A DNA stretch of 35,324 nt from Alphaproteobacteria bacterium (GTDB lineage: Bacteria; Pseudomonadota; Alphaproteobacteria; Reyranellales; Reyranellaceae). The notes beneath the pieces were generated by a model. The model was not told where the DNA came from. It saw only the letters and a list, made by a program, of their open reading frames with translations, and searched no databases. Each line of letters opens with the position of its first letter. Position 1 is the first letter of the stretch. Location of the stretch: positions 1 through 35,324 of the forward strand of contig JAHCJT010000010.1 in the NCBI GenBank assembly GCA_026126245.1, in the 5' to 3' direction. Below are positions 7,403 to 14,547 of the stretch, piece after piece. Both the position numbers and the translations under genes were made by a program.

Positions 7403-8368
7403 CTATTCGGCCTTGATATTGCCCTTGCGGATGATGTCGCCGAACGACTTTGTTTCGGCCGTGATCGTGGCGCGGAACGCCGCCGGATCGAGCCAGGTCG
7501 GACGCAGCCCGGCGTTGTCGAGCTTGGTCTGGACGTCGGGCGCGGCGATCGCCTCGGCCATCGCCTTGGCCATCCTGTCGATGATCGGTTGCGGCGTGCC
7601 GGCCGGCGCCACGATGCCGAACCAGCTCTCGCCGCCGTTCTTGCCGTAACCCTGCTCCTTCAGGGTCGGCAGGTCGGGCAGCTGGTGCCAGCGCACGTCG
7701 GCCAGCATGGCCAGTCCGCGCAAGGTACCGGCCTTGATGTGCGGCAGCACCACCGAATCGAACTGCACCTGGATCTGATTGGCGAGCAACCCCTGCGTCG
7801 CCGGCGCGCTGCCCTTGTAGGGCACATGCACCGTGTCGATGCCGGTCTCGAGCTTCAGCATCTCGCCGAACAGGTGCGTGATCGTCGCCTGGCCGGACGA
7901 ACCGACATTGATCTTGCCCGGGTTGGCCTTGGCGTAGGCGACGAACTCCTTGACGTTCGTGGCCGGGATCGAGGGATGAACGGCCATCGCGATCCACGAC
8001 GTGGCCATGCGGCCGACGGTGATGAAATCCTTCTCCGGATCGAACGGGATCGGCTGCAGGTGGCGCGTGATGCAGACCATCGCCGTGGTCACCATCAGGA
8101 ACGTGTAGCCGTCCGGCGCCGACGTCTTGGCCGCCTCGGCACCGATCATGCCGCTGGCACCGCCCTTGTTGTCGATCACGATCGGCTGTTTGAGCAGCGT
8201 CGAGACGCGCTCCATCACGATGCGGGTGCTGGAGTCGCTGGGGCCGCCCGGCGGATAGGGCACGATCACGCGGATCGGCCGGGTCGGCCAGTCGGCCTGG
8301 GCAGACGCCAGGCTTGGCGCGAGCAGCACGACGGCTGCGGTCAACGCCGCGATCAATCTCCGTTTCAT
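7403..8368 (-). CDS. Bug/TctC family tripartite tricarboxylate transporter substrate-binding protein
   Basis: This is a 321-residue periplasmic carboxylate receptor with a Sec signal peptide (MKRRLIAALTAAVVLLAP, cleavage after ASA-QA). The Bug signature runs WPTRPIRVIVPYPPGGPSD, then NKGGASGMIGAEAAK and SAPDGYTFL. ITHLFGEMLK, HVPYKGSAPATQGLLANQI, and a C-terminal loop with the WFGIVAPAGTP segment complete it. It is a paralogue of the receptor at 3479-4447 but clearly distinct, with a Sec and not a Tat-like signal. The next gene on the strand is the crotonase-like gene, 20 bases downstream. The 133 bases upstream separate it from a divergent RraA-like gene. Bug receptors beside RraA-like and crotonase-type genes suggest uptake and breakdown of a carboxylic acid; that is inference. 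No permease genes are present. Confidence 0.93.
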   Translation of the reverse strand: MKRRLIAALTAAVVLLAPSLASAQADWPTRPIRVIVPYPPGGPSDSSTRIVMERVSTLLKQPIVIDNKGGASGMIGAEAAKTSAPDGYTFLMVTTAMVCITRHLQPIPFDPEKDFITVGRMATSWIAMAVHPSIPATNVKEFVAYAKANPGKINVGSSGQATITHLFGEMLKLETGIDTVHVPYKGSAPATQGLLANQIQVQFDSVVLPHIKAGTLRGLAMLADVRWHQLPDLPTLKEQGYGKNGGESWFGIVAPAGTPQPIIDRMAKAMAEAIAAPDVQTKLDNAGLRPTWLDPAAFRATITAETKSFGDIIRKGNIKAE

Positions 8369-8501
8369 GGACGTCCTCCCGGCCCTTGCCGGCGGCGACT
8401 ATGGCACCGGCGGGGAAGGCGGAAAAGGCGGCGCCGCAGGGTGACGCCGGCCCGGCGGCTGCGGCAGGATGCGCGCCCTGCGTCGTGGGAGGACCCCGGA
8501 C

Positions 8502-9188
8502 ATGCTCGACGATCCGCCGCTGCTGACGATCCGCCAGACATTTGCCCGCCCGGACCCTGCCAGGGTCGCGGCCCTGACCGGCGCGCAGACCGGCCATCTG
8601 GTCGACTGCATGGACGGCCGCGGCGCGCTCGACTGGCGGATCAAGCCGCTCGATCCGGCCAACGCGACGATCTGCGGCACCGCCATCACCGCCTTCGCCT
8701 ATCCGGCCGACAATCTCGGCGTGTTCGGTGCCCTGCATCAGGCGCAGCCCGGCGACGTCATCGTGGTCGCCAATGACTCTTACACTGGCACGGCGCTGAT
8801 CGGTGATCTCGTGTGCGGCATGATGAAGAACAAGGGCGTCGCCGGCTTCGTCACCGATGGGCTGGCGCGCGATCGTGCCGGCATCGTGGCGAGCGGCCTG
8901 CCGGTGTTCTGCGCCGGCATCTCGCCCAACTCGCCGGCGCGAAACGGGCCGGGCACGACGAACCTGCCTGTCCTGTGCGGCGGTGTCGCGGTGTCGCCGG
9001 GTGACGTCGTGGTCGCGGACGCCGACGGCGTGGTGATTGTGCCGCAGGCGATGCTCGATCTGGTGATCGAGCGGCTGCAGGCGGTGCGTGCGGCGGAGGC
9101 CGCCGCCGAAGCGGCTGTGAAGGCCGGTGCAACCATGACTGCGGCGGTGGAGCGACTGCTGAACTCGGATCGGGTGAAGCGGATCTGA
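8502..9188 (+). CDS. RraA-like protein (4-hydroxy-4-methyl-2-oxoglutarate aldolase/oxaloacetate decarboxylase family)
   Basis: This 228-residue protein is of the RraA-like family, often mislabelled dimethylmenaquinone methyltransferase. Many members are divalent-metal class II pyruvate aldolases acting on 4-hydroxy-2-oxo acids, or oxaloacetate decarboxylases. Visible hallmarks are CGTAITAFAYPADN, GDVIVVANDS and IGDLVCGMMKNKGVAGFVTDG. The Arg-Asp after that Gly-containing loop (LARD) matches the metal/substrate-binding R-D pair, and the late hairpin GDVVVADADGVVIVP is diagnostic. The start is the ATG at 8502 with GGGAGG nine bases upstream; an in-frame ATG at 8469 would place that site inside the gene. 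It is divergent from a Bug receptor, a common pairing that suggests it cleaves an intermediate derived from the imported acid. The exact substrate is not determinable. Confidence 0.88.
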   Translation: MLDDPPLLTIRQTFARPDPARVAALTGAQTGHLVDCMDGRGALDWRIKPLDPANATICGTAITAFAYPADNLGVFGALHQAQPGDVIVVANDSYTGTALIGDLVCGMMKNKGVAGFVTDGLARDRAGIVASGLPVFCAGISPNSPARNGPGTTNLPVLCGGVAVSPGDVVVADADGVVIVPQAMLDLVIERLQAVRAAEAAAEAAVKAGATMTAAVERLLNSDRVKRI

Positions 9189-9212
9189 TCAGGCTTGTGC
9201 GCTCATGGCGCT

Positions 9213-9347
9213 CCTCTCCCGCTTGCGGGAGAGGAAGGGGCCCATCGCGCCAGCGATGGGAAGGTGAGGGGCGGAGGACGCCGTACCGTGCGTGAAGCCC
9301 TCACCCGGCACGCAGCGCGCGCCGACCTCTCCCGCAAGCGGGAGAGG
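9213..9347. repeat. Composite intergenic palindromic element, likely bidirectional terminator
   Basis: The gap between two convergent genes holds three hairpins. The first has a 10-base stem (9213-9222 with 9225-9234, arms CCTCTCCCGC/GCGGGAGAGG, loop TT). The second has an 8-base stem (9241-9248 with 9253-9260, CCCATCGC/GCGATGGG). The third (9326-9335 with 9338-9347) has the same arms as the first around AA. The outer hairpins are inverted copies of each other. GGTGAGGG near 9263 can also pair with CCCTCACC near 9298, so the whole segment can fold as one large cruciform. Elements of this kind are scattered through many alphaproteobacterial genomes. The position between stop codons at 9188 and 9359 fits transcription termination in both directions. 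Confidence 0.8.
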
Positions 9348-9358
9348 TGAAAGTAAAG

Positions 9359-10981
9359 TCACAGCTTGCCGGCGCGGCGGTACTCCAGGTCGCGCAACTC
9401 GCGACGGCGGGTCTTGCCGGTTGGCGTCTTGGGCAGTTCGGCCACGAACTCGATGCGTCGCGGATATTTGTAGGGCGCGGTCATGCGCCTGGCGTGTTCC
9501 TGGATGTCGCGTGCCAGCGCGTCCGATGGCGCGACGCCCGGCTTCAGCACAATGAACGCCTTCACCACTTCGCCACGTTCGGCGTCCGGGCTGGCGACGG
9601 CGGCACATTCGGCGATGGCATCGTGTTCCATCAGGACGTTCTCGACCTCGGTCGGACCGATGCGGTAGCCGGCTGAACCGATGATGTCGTCGTCGCGCCC
9701 CTGGTAGTAGATGTAGCCGTCGCGATCGATGGTCACGAGATCGCCGGTCAGATGCCACTGCACACCATCGATGCGCACAAGGTCGGCTGCGGTGCGCACC
9801 GGATCGCGCCAGTAGCCCAGCATCTGCATAGGCTGTGGCTGGCGGATCGCCAGGACGCCGACCTCGTCGGGGCCCAGCAGCCGGCCACGGTCGGCCGAAA
9901 CCACGGCGGCGTCGATGCCGGGATAGGGTTTGCCCATCGAGCCGGGGCGCGGCGGCAGCAGCGCATGGTTGGTGGCCAGCATCAGGCCTTCGGTCTGGCC
10001 ATAGGCTTCCAGCAGCCGGCGGCCGGTCAGCGCCTCCCAGCGCGCGACGATCTCGGGATTGACGCTCTCGCCGGCGGATAGCGAAACGCGCAGCGACGAC
10101 AGGTCGACGGCCGAAACGTCCTCCAGCACCAGCCGCCGTAGTTCGGTGTTGGGCGCGCAGAACACGCTGACGCGATAGCGCTGGATCAGCTCCAGGCGCC
10201 GACGGGCATCGAACGGGCCGTCGTGAAATAGTACGGCGGCGCCGCACGACCATGGGCCGATCAACACGCTGGTGCCGGCCTTGGCCCAGCCGGTGTCGGC
10301 GGTGCACCAGATGACGTCGCGCTCCGTCAGGTCAGGCCAGAACCACATGGCGTTGCGCCAGGCGAAGAGCGCGCGGGCCGCATGCAGCACGCCCTTGGGC
10401 TTGCCGGTCGAGCCAGAGGTGAAGAACAGCAGCGCCGGATCGTCGGCCCGCACGACCGCCGCCGGGCATTCGCTGCCGGCCGCGGCGATGGCCCGGTCGA
10501 AGTCGATCCAGCCCGCGCCGCCGCCGACCGCAATGCGGGCCTTGATGCCCGGCAAGCCGGCGAACTTGTCGATATTGGCGGTCGTGGTCACGGCCGCCAC
10601 CGCGTCGGCCGTCTCGGCGCGGTAGGCGATGTCGGCCGCGGTCAGCATCTCGATCGAGGGAATCGGGACGGCGCCCAGACGCAGGCACGCCACCATGGCG
10701 ATCTGCCAGGCCGGCAGGCGCGGCAGCATGACGACGACGCGATCGCCCTGCCGTACGCCGGCGTCGCGCAGCACGTTGGCAAACCGGCACGCCAGTTCGG
10801 CGATCTCGGCGAAGGAGAAGTCGCGGCGCGCGCCGGACGCGTCGGACCAGAACAGGGCCGGCCGCGCCGCATCGCGAGCCCAGCGATCGACGACATCGGT
10901 CGCGAAGTTGAACGTCGCGGGAATTTCCCAGCGGAAGGCGGCGCGTAGCGCGTCGAAAGTGTCGGCTTGCGGTCGGTGCAT
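9359..10981 (-). CDS. AMP-forming acyl-CoA synthetase (medium-chain/benzoate-CoA ligase-like)
   Basis: This 540-residue ANL-superfamily enzyme activates a carboxylic acid to its acyl-CoA through an acyl-adenylate. The ATP loop TSGSTGKPKG is at residues 188-197. Further on come WCTADTGWAKAG, the YGQTEG adenine motif, HLTGDLVTIDRDGYIYYQGRDDDII with the hinge Asp/Arg, GYRIGPTEVENVL, and the C-terminal catalytic Lys in PKTPTGKTRRREL. The overall pattern is closest to the medium-chain (ACSM) and aryl-CoA ligase branch. The ATG at 10981 is chosen; upstream the frame continues but has no family similarity and runs through the neighbouring gene. The binding site is weak, with GGGAG about 20 bases upstream. 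With a nearby acyl-CoA dehydrogenase, a crotonase and a thiolase in the window, it could feed beta-oxidation of an unusual acid. Confidence 0.9.
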   Translation of the reverse strand: MHRPQADTFDALRAAFRWEIPATFNFATDVVDRWARDAARPALFWSDASGARRDFSFAEIAELACRFANVLRDAGVRQGDRVVVMLPRLPAWQIAMVACLRLGAVPIPSIEMLTAADIAYRAETADAVAAVTTTANIDKFAGLPGIKARIAVGGGAGWIDFDRAIAAAGSECPAAVVRADDPALLFFTSGSTGKPKGVLHAARALFAWRNAMWFWPDLTERDVIWCTADTGWAKAGTSVLIGPWSCGAAVLFHDGPFDARRRLELIQRYRVSVFCAPNTELRRLVLEDVSAVDLSSLRVSLSAGESVNPEIVARWEALTGRRLLEAYGQTEGLMLATNHALLPPRPGSMGKPYPGIDAAVVSADRGRLLGPDEVGVLAIRQPQPMQMLGYWRDPVRTAADLVRIDGVQWHLTGDLVTIDRDGYIYYQGRDDDIIGSAGYRIGPTEVENVLMEHDAIAECAAVASPDAERGEVVKAFIVLKPGVAPSDALARDIQEHARRMTAPYKYPRRIEFVAELPKTPTGKTRRRELRDLEYRRAGKL

Positions 10982-11091
10982 GGCGATGTCGCGATAAAGG
11001 ACTCCCGGCGCACGGGCCTCCGTGGCTCCAGCTTGCCGCGGAATCGATCGGAAATCTCTAGCCGGCGGAAGGCCAGCCGAAGGACACTGCC

Positions 11092-11544
11092 TTATTCGTT
11101 GGCGCGGTCCAGGATGGCTTTGAGCGTGACCGAGCCGTTCAATCCGGGCGGCGGCGTATGCCCGGTCTCGGCGATTCGGCGGCGCTGGGCGTCCTCCCAG
11201 TGCCGGCCGTCGAAAAACCGGGTTGGCTTGAGGCTCGGTCCGTCGATCCCGTCGAGACAGCGGGCATTGACGGAGATGCGGTCCGGCTGGGAACGCGGAA
11301 TGTAGAACGCATGCATGCCGCACTGTGTGCAGAAGGCGTGCTGCGCCACGCCGGTGCCGAAGGTGTACACCGTCAGTGCATGCTTGCCGCGCAGCAACTG
11401 GAAGACCTCCGGACTCGCGGGCAGATGGAGGATCCCCTTTTTGGTGCATATCGTGCAGCTGCATTGCGACATCAGGTCCAAGTCGACCTCGGCGCGGAAG
11501 CGCACGCGGCCGCAGTGGCAGCCGCCCTCACGCGTTTCGAGCAT
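11092..11544 (-). CDS. GFA/CENP-V family zinc protein (glutathione-dependent formaldehyde-activating enzyme-like)
   Basis: This 150-residue protein is of the GFA (CENP-V) family, a zinc-binding beta fold. The name comes from the formaldehyde-glutathione adduct enzyme of Paracoccus, but most members have no proven activity. Zinc ligands are visible as GGCHCGRVRF at the N-terminus, CSCTICTKKG, and HAFCTQCGMHAF. These give the characteristic CxC, CxCxxC and CxxC pattern. The ATG at 11544 is preceded by GGGAGG at good spacing, and an in-frame start at 11604 was rejected. It sits 110 bases upstream of the acyl-CoA ligase on the same strand. The family call is secure. The formaldehyde role is only a label. 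Confidence 0.88.
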   Translation of the reverse strand: MLETREGGCHCGRVRFRAEVDLDLMSQCSCTICTKKGILHLPASPEVFQLLRGKHALTVYTFGTGVAQHAFCTQCGMHAFYIPRSQPDRISVNARCLDGIDGPSLKPTRFFDGRHWEDAQRRRIAETGHTPPPGLNGSVTLKAILDRANE

Positions 11545-11682
11545 CGCCGGCCTCCCTTCTTCTCGAAGCGCTGCGATAGTCGGCCGCGGGCGAACAGTCT
11601 TCAAGTGTCCTCAAGGCGACGCCCGCGCAGGCCTGGCCGGATCGGCGTGATCAGCGCCCGATGCCGCGGCCGGACGCCCCCT

Positions 11683-12859
11683 TCACGCTCTTGCCGCCAG
11701 GCCGCGCGCCAGGCTCCAGCGATGCACCTCGGACGGGCCGTCGTAGATGCGAAAGGCGCGGACCTCGCGGAAGATGCGCTCGACCAGCGTATCGCCGGTG
11801 ACGCCCAGGCCACCCAGCACCTGCACGCAACGGTCGGCGACGCGGAACAGTGCCTCGGATACCGCCACCTTGCTGATGCTCGATTCGATGCGCGCGTCGC
11901 GGCCCTGATCGAGCACCCAGGCGCAATGCCAGATCGCCAGCCGCGCCATGTGCAGGTCGATCAGGTTGTCGGCGAGCTGGAAGCCGACGCCCTCGTGCTC
12001 GATCAGTGTCTTGCCGAACGCCTTGCGCCGGTTGGCATAGTCGACGGCGATGTCGTGCGCCCGGCGCGCCGCACCCAGCCAGCGCATGCAGTGTGTCAGC
12101 CGCGCCGGCGCCAGCCGCACCTGGGCATAGCGGAAGCCGCGGCCGACCTCGCCCAGCACGTCGTCGCGGTGCACCCGCAGGTTTCTGAAGCGCACGACGC
12201 CATGACCGCCAGTCATGCTCTGCTCGATGGTGTCGATGGTGCGTTCGATGGCGATGCCGTCGGCCGGCAAAGTCGCTCATGAACATGGTGGCGCCGCGAT
12301 CCTGGCCGTCGACCACGGTGCGGGCCATGATGATCATGACGCCGGCCCCGTTGGCACCGGTGATCAGCCATTTCTCGCCGTTGATGACGAAGTGCTCGCC
12401 GTCCTGCACCGCGGTGGTGGTCATCGCCGACGGGTCGGAGCCGGCGCCGGGCGGCGGCTCGGTCATGGCGAAGCAGGAGCGGATGTCGCCGGCGGCCAGC
12501 GGCTTCAGCCAGCGTTGCCGGTGTGCCTCGCTCGCCACCGCCTCCAGCATGTGCATGTTGCCTTCGTCGGGCGCCATGCAGTGCATCGCGATCGGGCCGA
12601 GCAGCGAATAGCCGGCTTCCTCGAACACGACGGCGCGTTCGCGGTGCGTCAGTCCCAGCCCGCCCCAGTGCGGGTCGCATTGCGGCGCCAGCAGGCCGGC
12701 GCGTTTGGCCAGCGCATTGAGCTCGCGGCGCAGGTCGTCGCCGGGCCTCATGCGGGCTCTGCCGCTTGTCGGCCTCGTAGGGGGATCGACATCACGCACG
12801 AAGGCGCGCGTGCGATCCCGCAGGTCCTGTTCGCGCGGGGTGAGACTGAAATCGATCAT
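11683..12859 (-). pseudogene. Acyl-CoA dehydrogenase, interrupted by three single-base indels
   Basis: Read through three frame changes, this encodes a full-length (~390 residue) FAD-dependent acyl-CoA dehydrogenase. The N-terminal part has DFSLTPREQDLRDRTRAFV, LLAPQCDPHWGGLG, and the flavin segments CFAMTEPPPGAGSDPSAM and GEKWLITGANGAG. The C-terminal part (from about 12270) has IAIERTIDTIEQSM, ANRRKAFGKTL and VLGGLGVTGDTLVERIFREVR. It ends with RIYDGPSEVHRW. The frames join perfectly if one T is removed from the minus-strand TTT (plus-strand AAA at 12269-12271), giving SDLPADGIAI. A second pair of compensating indels lies at about 12780-12784 (one base missing beside a G run) and about 12742-12752 (one extra). 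Between them the other frame reads the conserved P-YEADKRQSPHE. Whether these are real mutations or sequence errors cannot be told here. Confidence 0.85.
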
Positions 12860-12922
12860 GCCGGACTCGCGATGGGAGGTGCCGCGGGTCTAGCGAGCGC
12901 CACGCCGCTTGGCAACCAGTGC

Positions 12923-14347
12923 TCAGGGCTTCGCCGCCTCGAACGGCCGCCAGAAACCCCATTGCCGACGATAGTCGTCGCGCAGACGGTCGATGAAGGC
13001 GTCGTGACTTTCCGGGCCGGACGGCGGCCAAGACGGATCCGGCAGCGTGGCGCAGTCGGCCAGGGCCTGGGCGGCCTTTTCGTACAGACGCGACAGGCCG
13101 CGCTGCAGGACGGCCAGTACGGCGAGGCGTACGGCGATAACGGATTCCTGCGGATGTCGCTCGCGCAGCGCCTCGGCGGCCTGGAACAGGGCTTCGGGCG
13201 GCGTGGCGCCAAATTCGTGCGCGCGCGCGCGCAGCAGCCGGGCGGCCATGTCGAGGTCGGGCCAGGCGGTCAGGAAGGCCAGCGCGTCGGAAGCCGAACG
13301 CGCGGCCAGCGCATACTCCATGGCGCGACGCTCGGCCTCGAAGTCCTCGAAGTCCGGCAGATGCGCCAGGTAGTCGCGCAGCATCGCCCGGTCGAGCTGT
13401 CGTTCGAAGCGCTGCCAGCGCAGCGCCTGCGCCGCCTCGCCGCGGCCCGCCGCGTCGAGCGCCGCCAGCCGCAGGTCGGTGGTGTCGATCAACCGGTTGT
13501 GGTAGCGCGCGTCGTCCAGCCAGGTCAGGGCCTCGTCGCTGCGCCCGGCGCGCAAGAGGCGCTCGACGATGGCGCGCACCTGGACCTGGCTGCGCGGCTG
13601 CCCTTGCTGCAGGGCGATGAAACCGTCGACGTCACCGCGCAGATCGGCGATTTCGCCCAGCCGGCGCCGCAGCAGCCTGGCGCGTCGCCACGTATCGTAG
13701 GCGCGCCCACCGGCGGCGCCCCAAGAGCCGCCGGCTTCTTGGGTCGGCAAGTCGGTCAGTCCGCTCTGCAGCTGCGCCTGCACGCGCAGCAATCCGGGCT
13801 CACCGAGCAACGGTGCGAATGGCGTGACCAGTTCGGTCGGTTTTTCACCATAGCTCTCGCAGCAGGCGGCGACGAAATCGGCCACCTCGTCAGCGCGTGG
13901 CGCGTCGCGTTGCCACAGGCCGGCGAGATCGGACACGACGGCAGTCTGCCAGGCCTCGGTCGCCTCGCCCACGGCCTCGATGCGCCCGACGATCGCCGGC
14001 GCCAGCTCGACCATGAGGCGCAGCAGGGAAATCGCCGCCGGCAGATCGCGGGGTGCGATCACCTCGACCGCGCTGCGGCGCAGATCGTCCAGCTCGCCGA
14101 CACGCGCGCGGGCGGCGGCGGCATCGCCGGCCGGCCGCGCCTTGGCCAGCACCGGCAGCCGGCGCTCGATGTAGTGGCGCAAATCGTCCGGCCCGGCGGC
14201 CTCGGCCAGCGCGCGCGCCAGGGTTTCGCGCAGTGTCCGGTCGCGGCGCGCCTGCTCGACCAGCAGGGCCGCCAGCTTGGGTGTCCCCAGGCGTTCCAGA
14301 CTGGCGGCGGTGACGTTGGTCCGGCTGCGCACCGGTGTTCTGGGCAA
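12923..14347 (-). CDS. DUF6880 family protein
   Basis: I recognise this as a member of the uncharacterised DUF6880 family, seen mainly in Alphaproteobacteria. The N-terminal pattern matches: VTAASLERLGTPKLAALLVEQA, then an AGPDDLRHYIERRLPVLAKAR stretch, ELDDLRRSAVEVIAPRD and the P-A-ISLLRLMVELA helix. The whole ~474-residue protein is predicted to be alpha-helical, rich in Ala, Leu and Arg, and built like a TPR/HEAT-type solenoid. The C-terminal half has repeated paired helices (for example RLLRAGRSDEALTWLDDAR). It has no signal peptide or membrane segment and no catalytic motif I can name. A TTG at 14347 preceded by GGGAG six bases away is the best start; another TTG at 14392 lacks a binding site. 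The function is unknown. It lies 63 bases upstream of the frameshifted acyl-CoA dehydrogenase. Confidence 0.75.
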   Translation of the reverse strand: MPRTPVRSRTNVTAASLERLGTPKLAALLVEQARRDRTLRETLARALAEAAGPDDLRHYIERRLPVLAKARPAGDAAAARARVGELDDLRRSAVEVIAPRDLPAAISLLRLMVELAPAIVGRIEAVGEATEAWQTAVVSDLAGLWQRDAPRADEVADFVAACCESYGEKPTELVTPFAPLLGEPGLLRVQAQLQSGLTDLPTQEAGGSWGAAGGRAYDTWRRARLLRRRLGEIADLRGDVDGFIALQQGQPRSQVQVRAIVERLLRAGRSDEALTWLDDARYHNRLIDTTDLRLAALDAAGRGEAAQALRWQRFERQLDRAMLRDYLAHLPDFEDFEAERRAMEYALAARSASDALAFLTAWPDLDMAARLLRARAHEFGATPPEALFQAAEALRERHPQESVIAVRLAVLAVLQRGLSRLYEKAAQALADCATLPDPSWPPSGPESHDAFIDRLRDDYRRQWGFWRPFEAAKP

Positions 14348-14497
14348 ACCTAGCTCCCGGCCGTCGAATCCATGCCGGACGGCAGGCGGCAAAGCCGGCT
14401 ATTGCAGCGACTCGGGCAGTTCCTGTCAAATCGGCCGCGTGAAGCCGATGGCTGGGCGGGCGGTATCAACCTTGCACGCAGCCATGGTCAGGCCTCG

Positions 14498-14513
14498 ATG
14501 GACGGACGTCCAT
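14498..14513. promoter_or_regulatory. Inverted repeat upstream of xdhA, candidate operator
   Basis: ATGGACG and CGTCCAT (7-base arms, two-base centre) form a near-continuous palindrome 34 bases before the xdhA start codon. The position, between the promoter-sized gap and the ribosome binding site, is where a repressor site would lie. No regulator gene is adjacent, so the cognate protein is unknown. Confidence 0.35.
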
Positions 14514-14547
14514 GGGTCGATTCCCGGTTTGGCCGGGTAGGAGGGAC

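Noticed and set aside
6639-8738. A 699-codon minus-strand frame that would fuse the crotonase to upstream sequence
   Set aside because: Beyond the ATG at 7382 the reading is an out-of-frame copy of the Bug receptor gene, which has its own clear frame and signal peptide. It is not a fusion protein.
9359-11464. A 701-codon minus-strand frame extending the acyl-CoA ligase
   Set aside because: The extra N-terminal part overlaps the GFA/CENP-V gene in another frame and has no ligase similarity. The ligase starts at 10981.
12215-14353. Very long plus-strand open frame opposite the DUF6880 and acyl-CoA dehydrogenase genes
   Set aside because: Composition typical of antisense frames in GC-rich DNA (Gln/Arg/Ala/His-rich). 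The minus strand has recognisable families.
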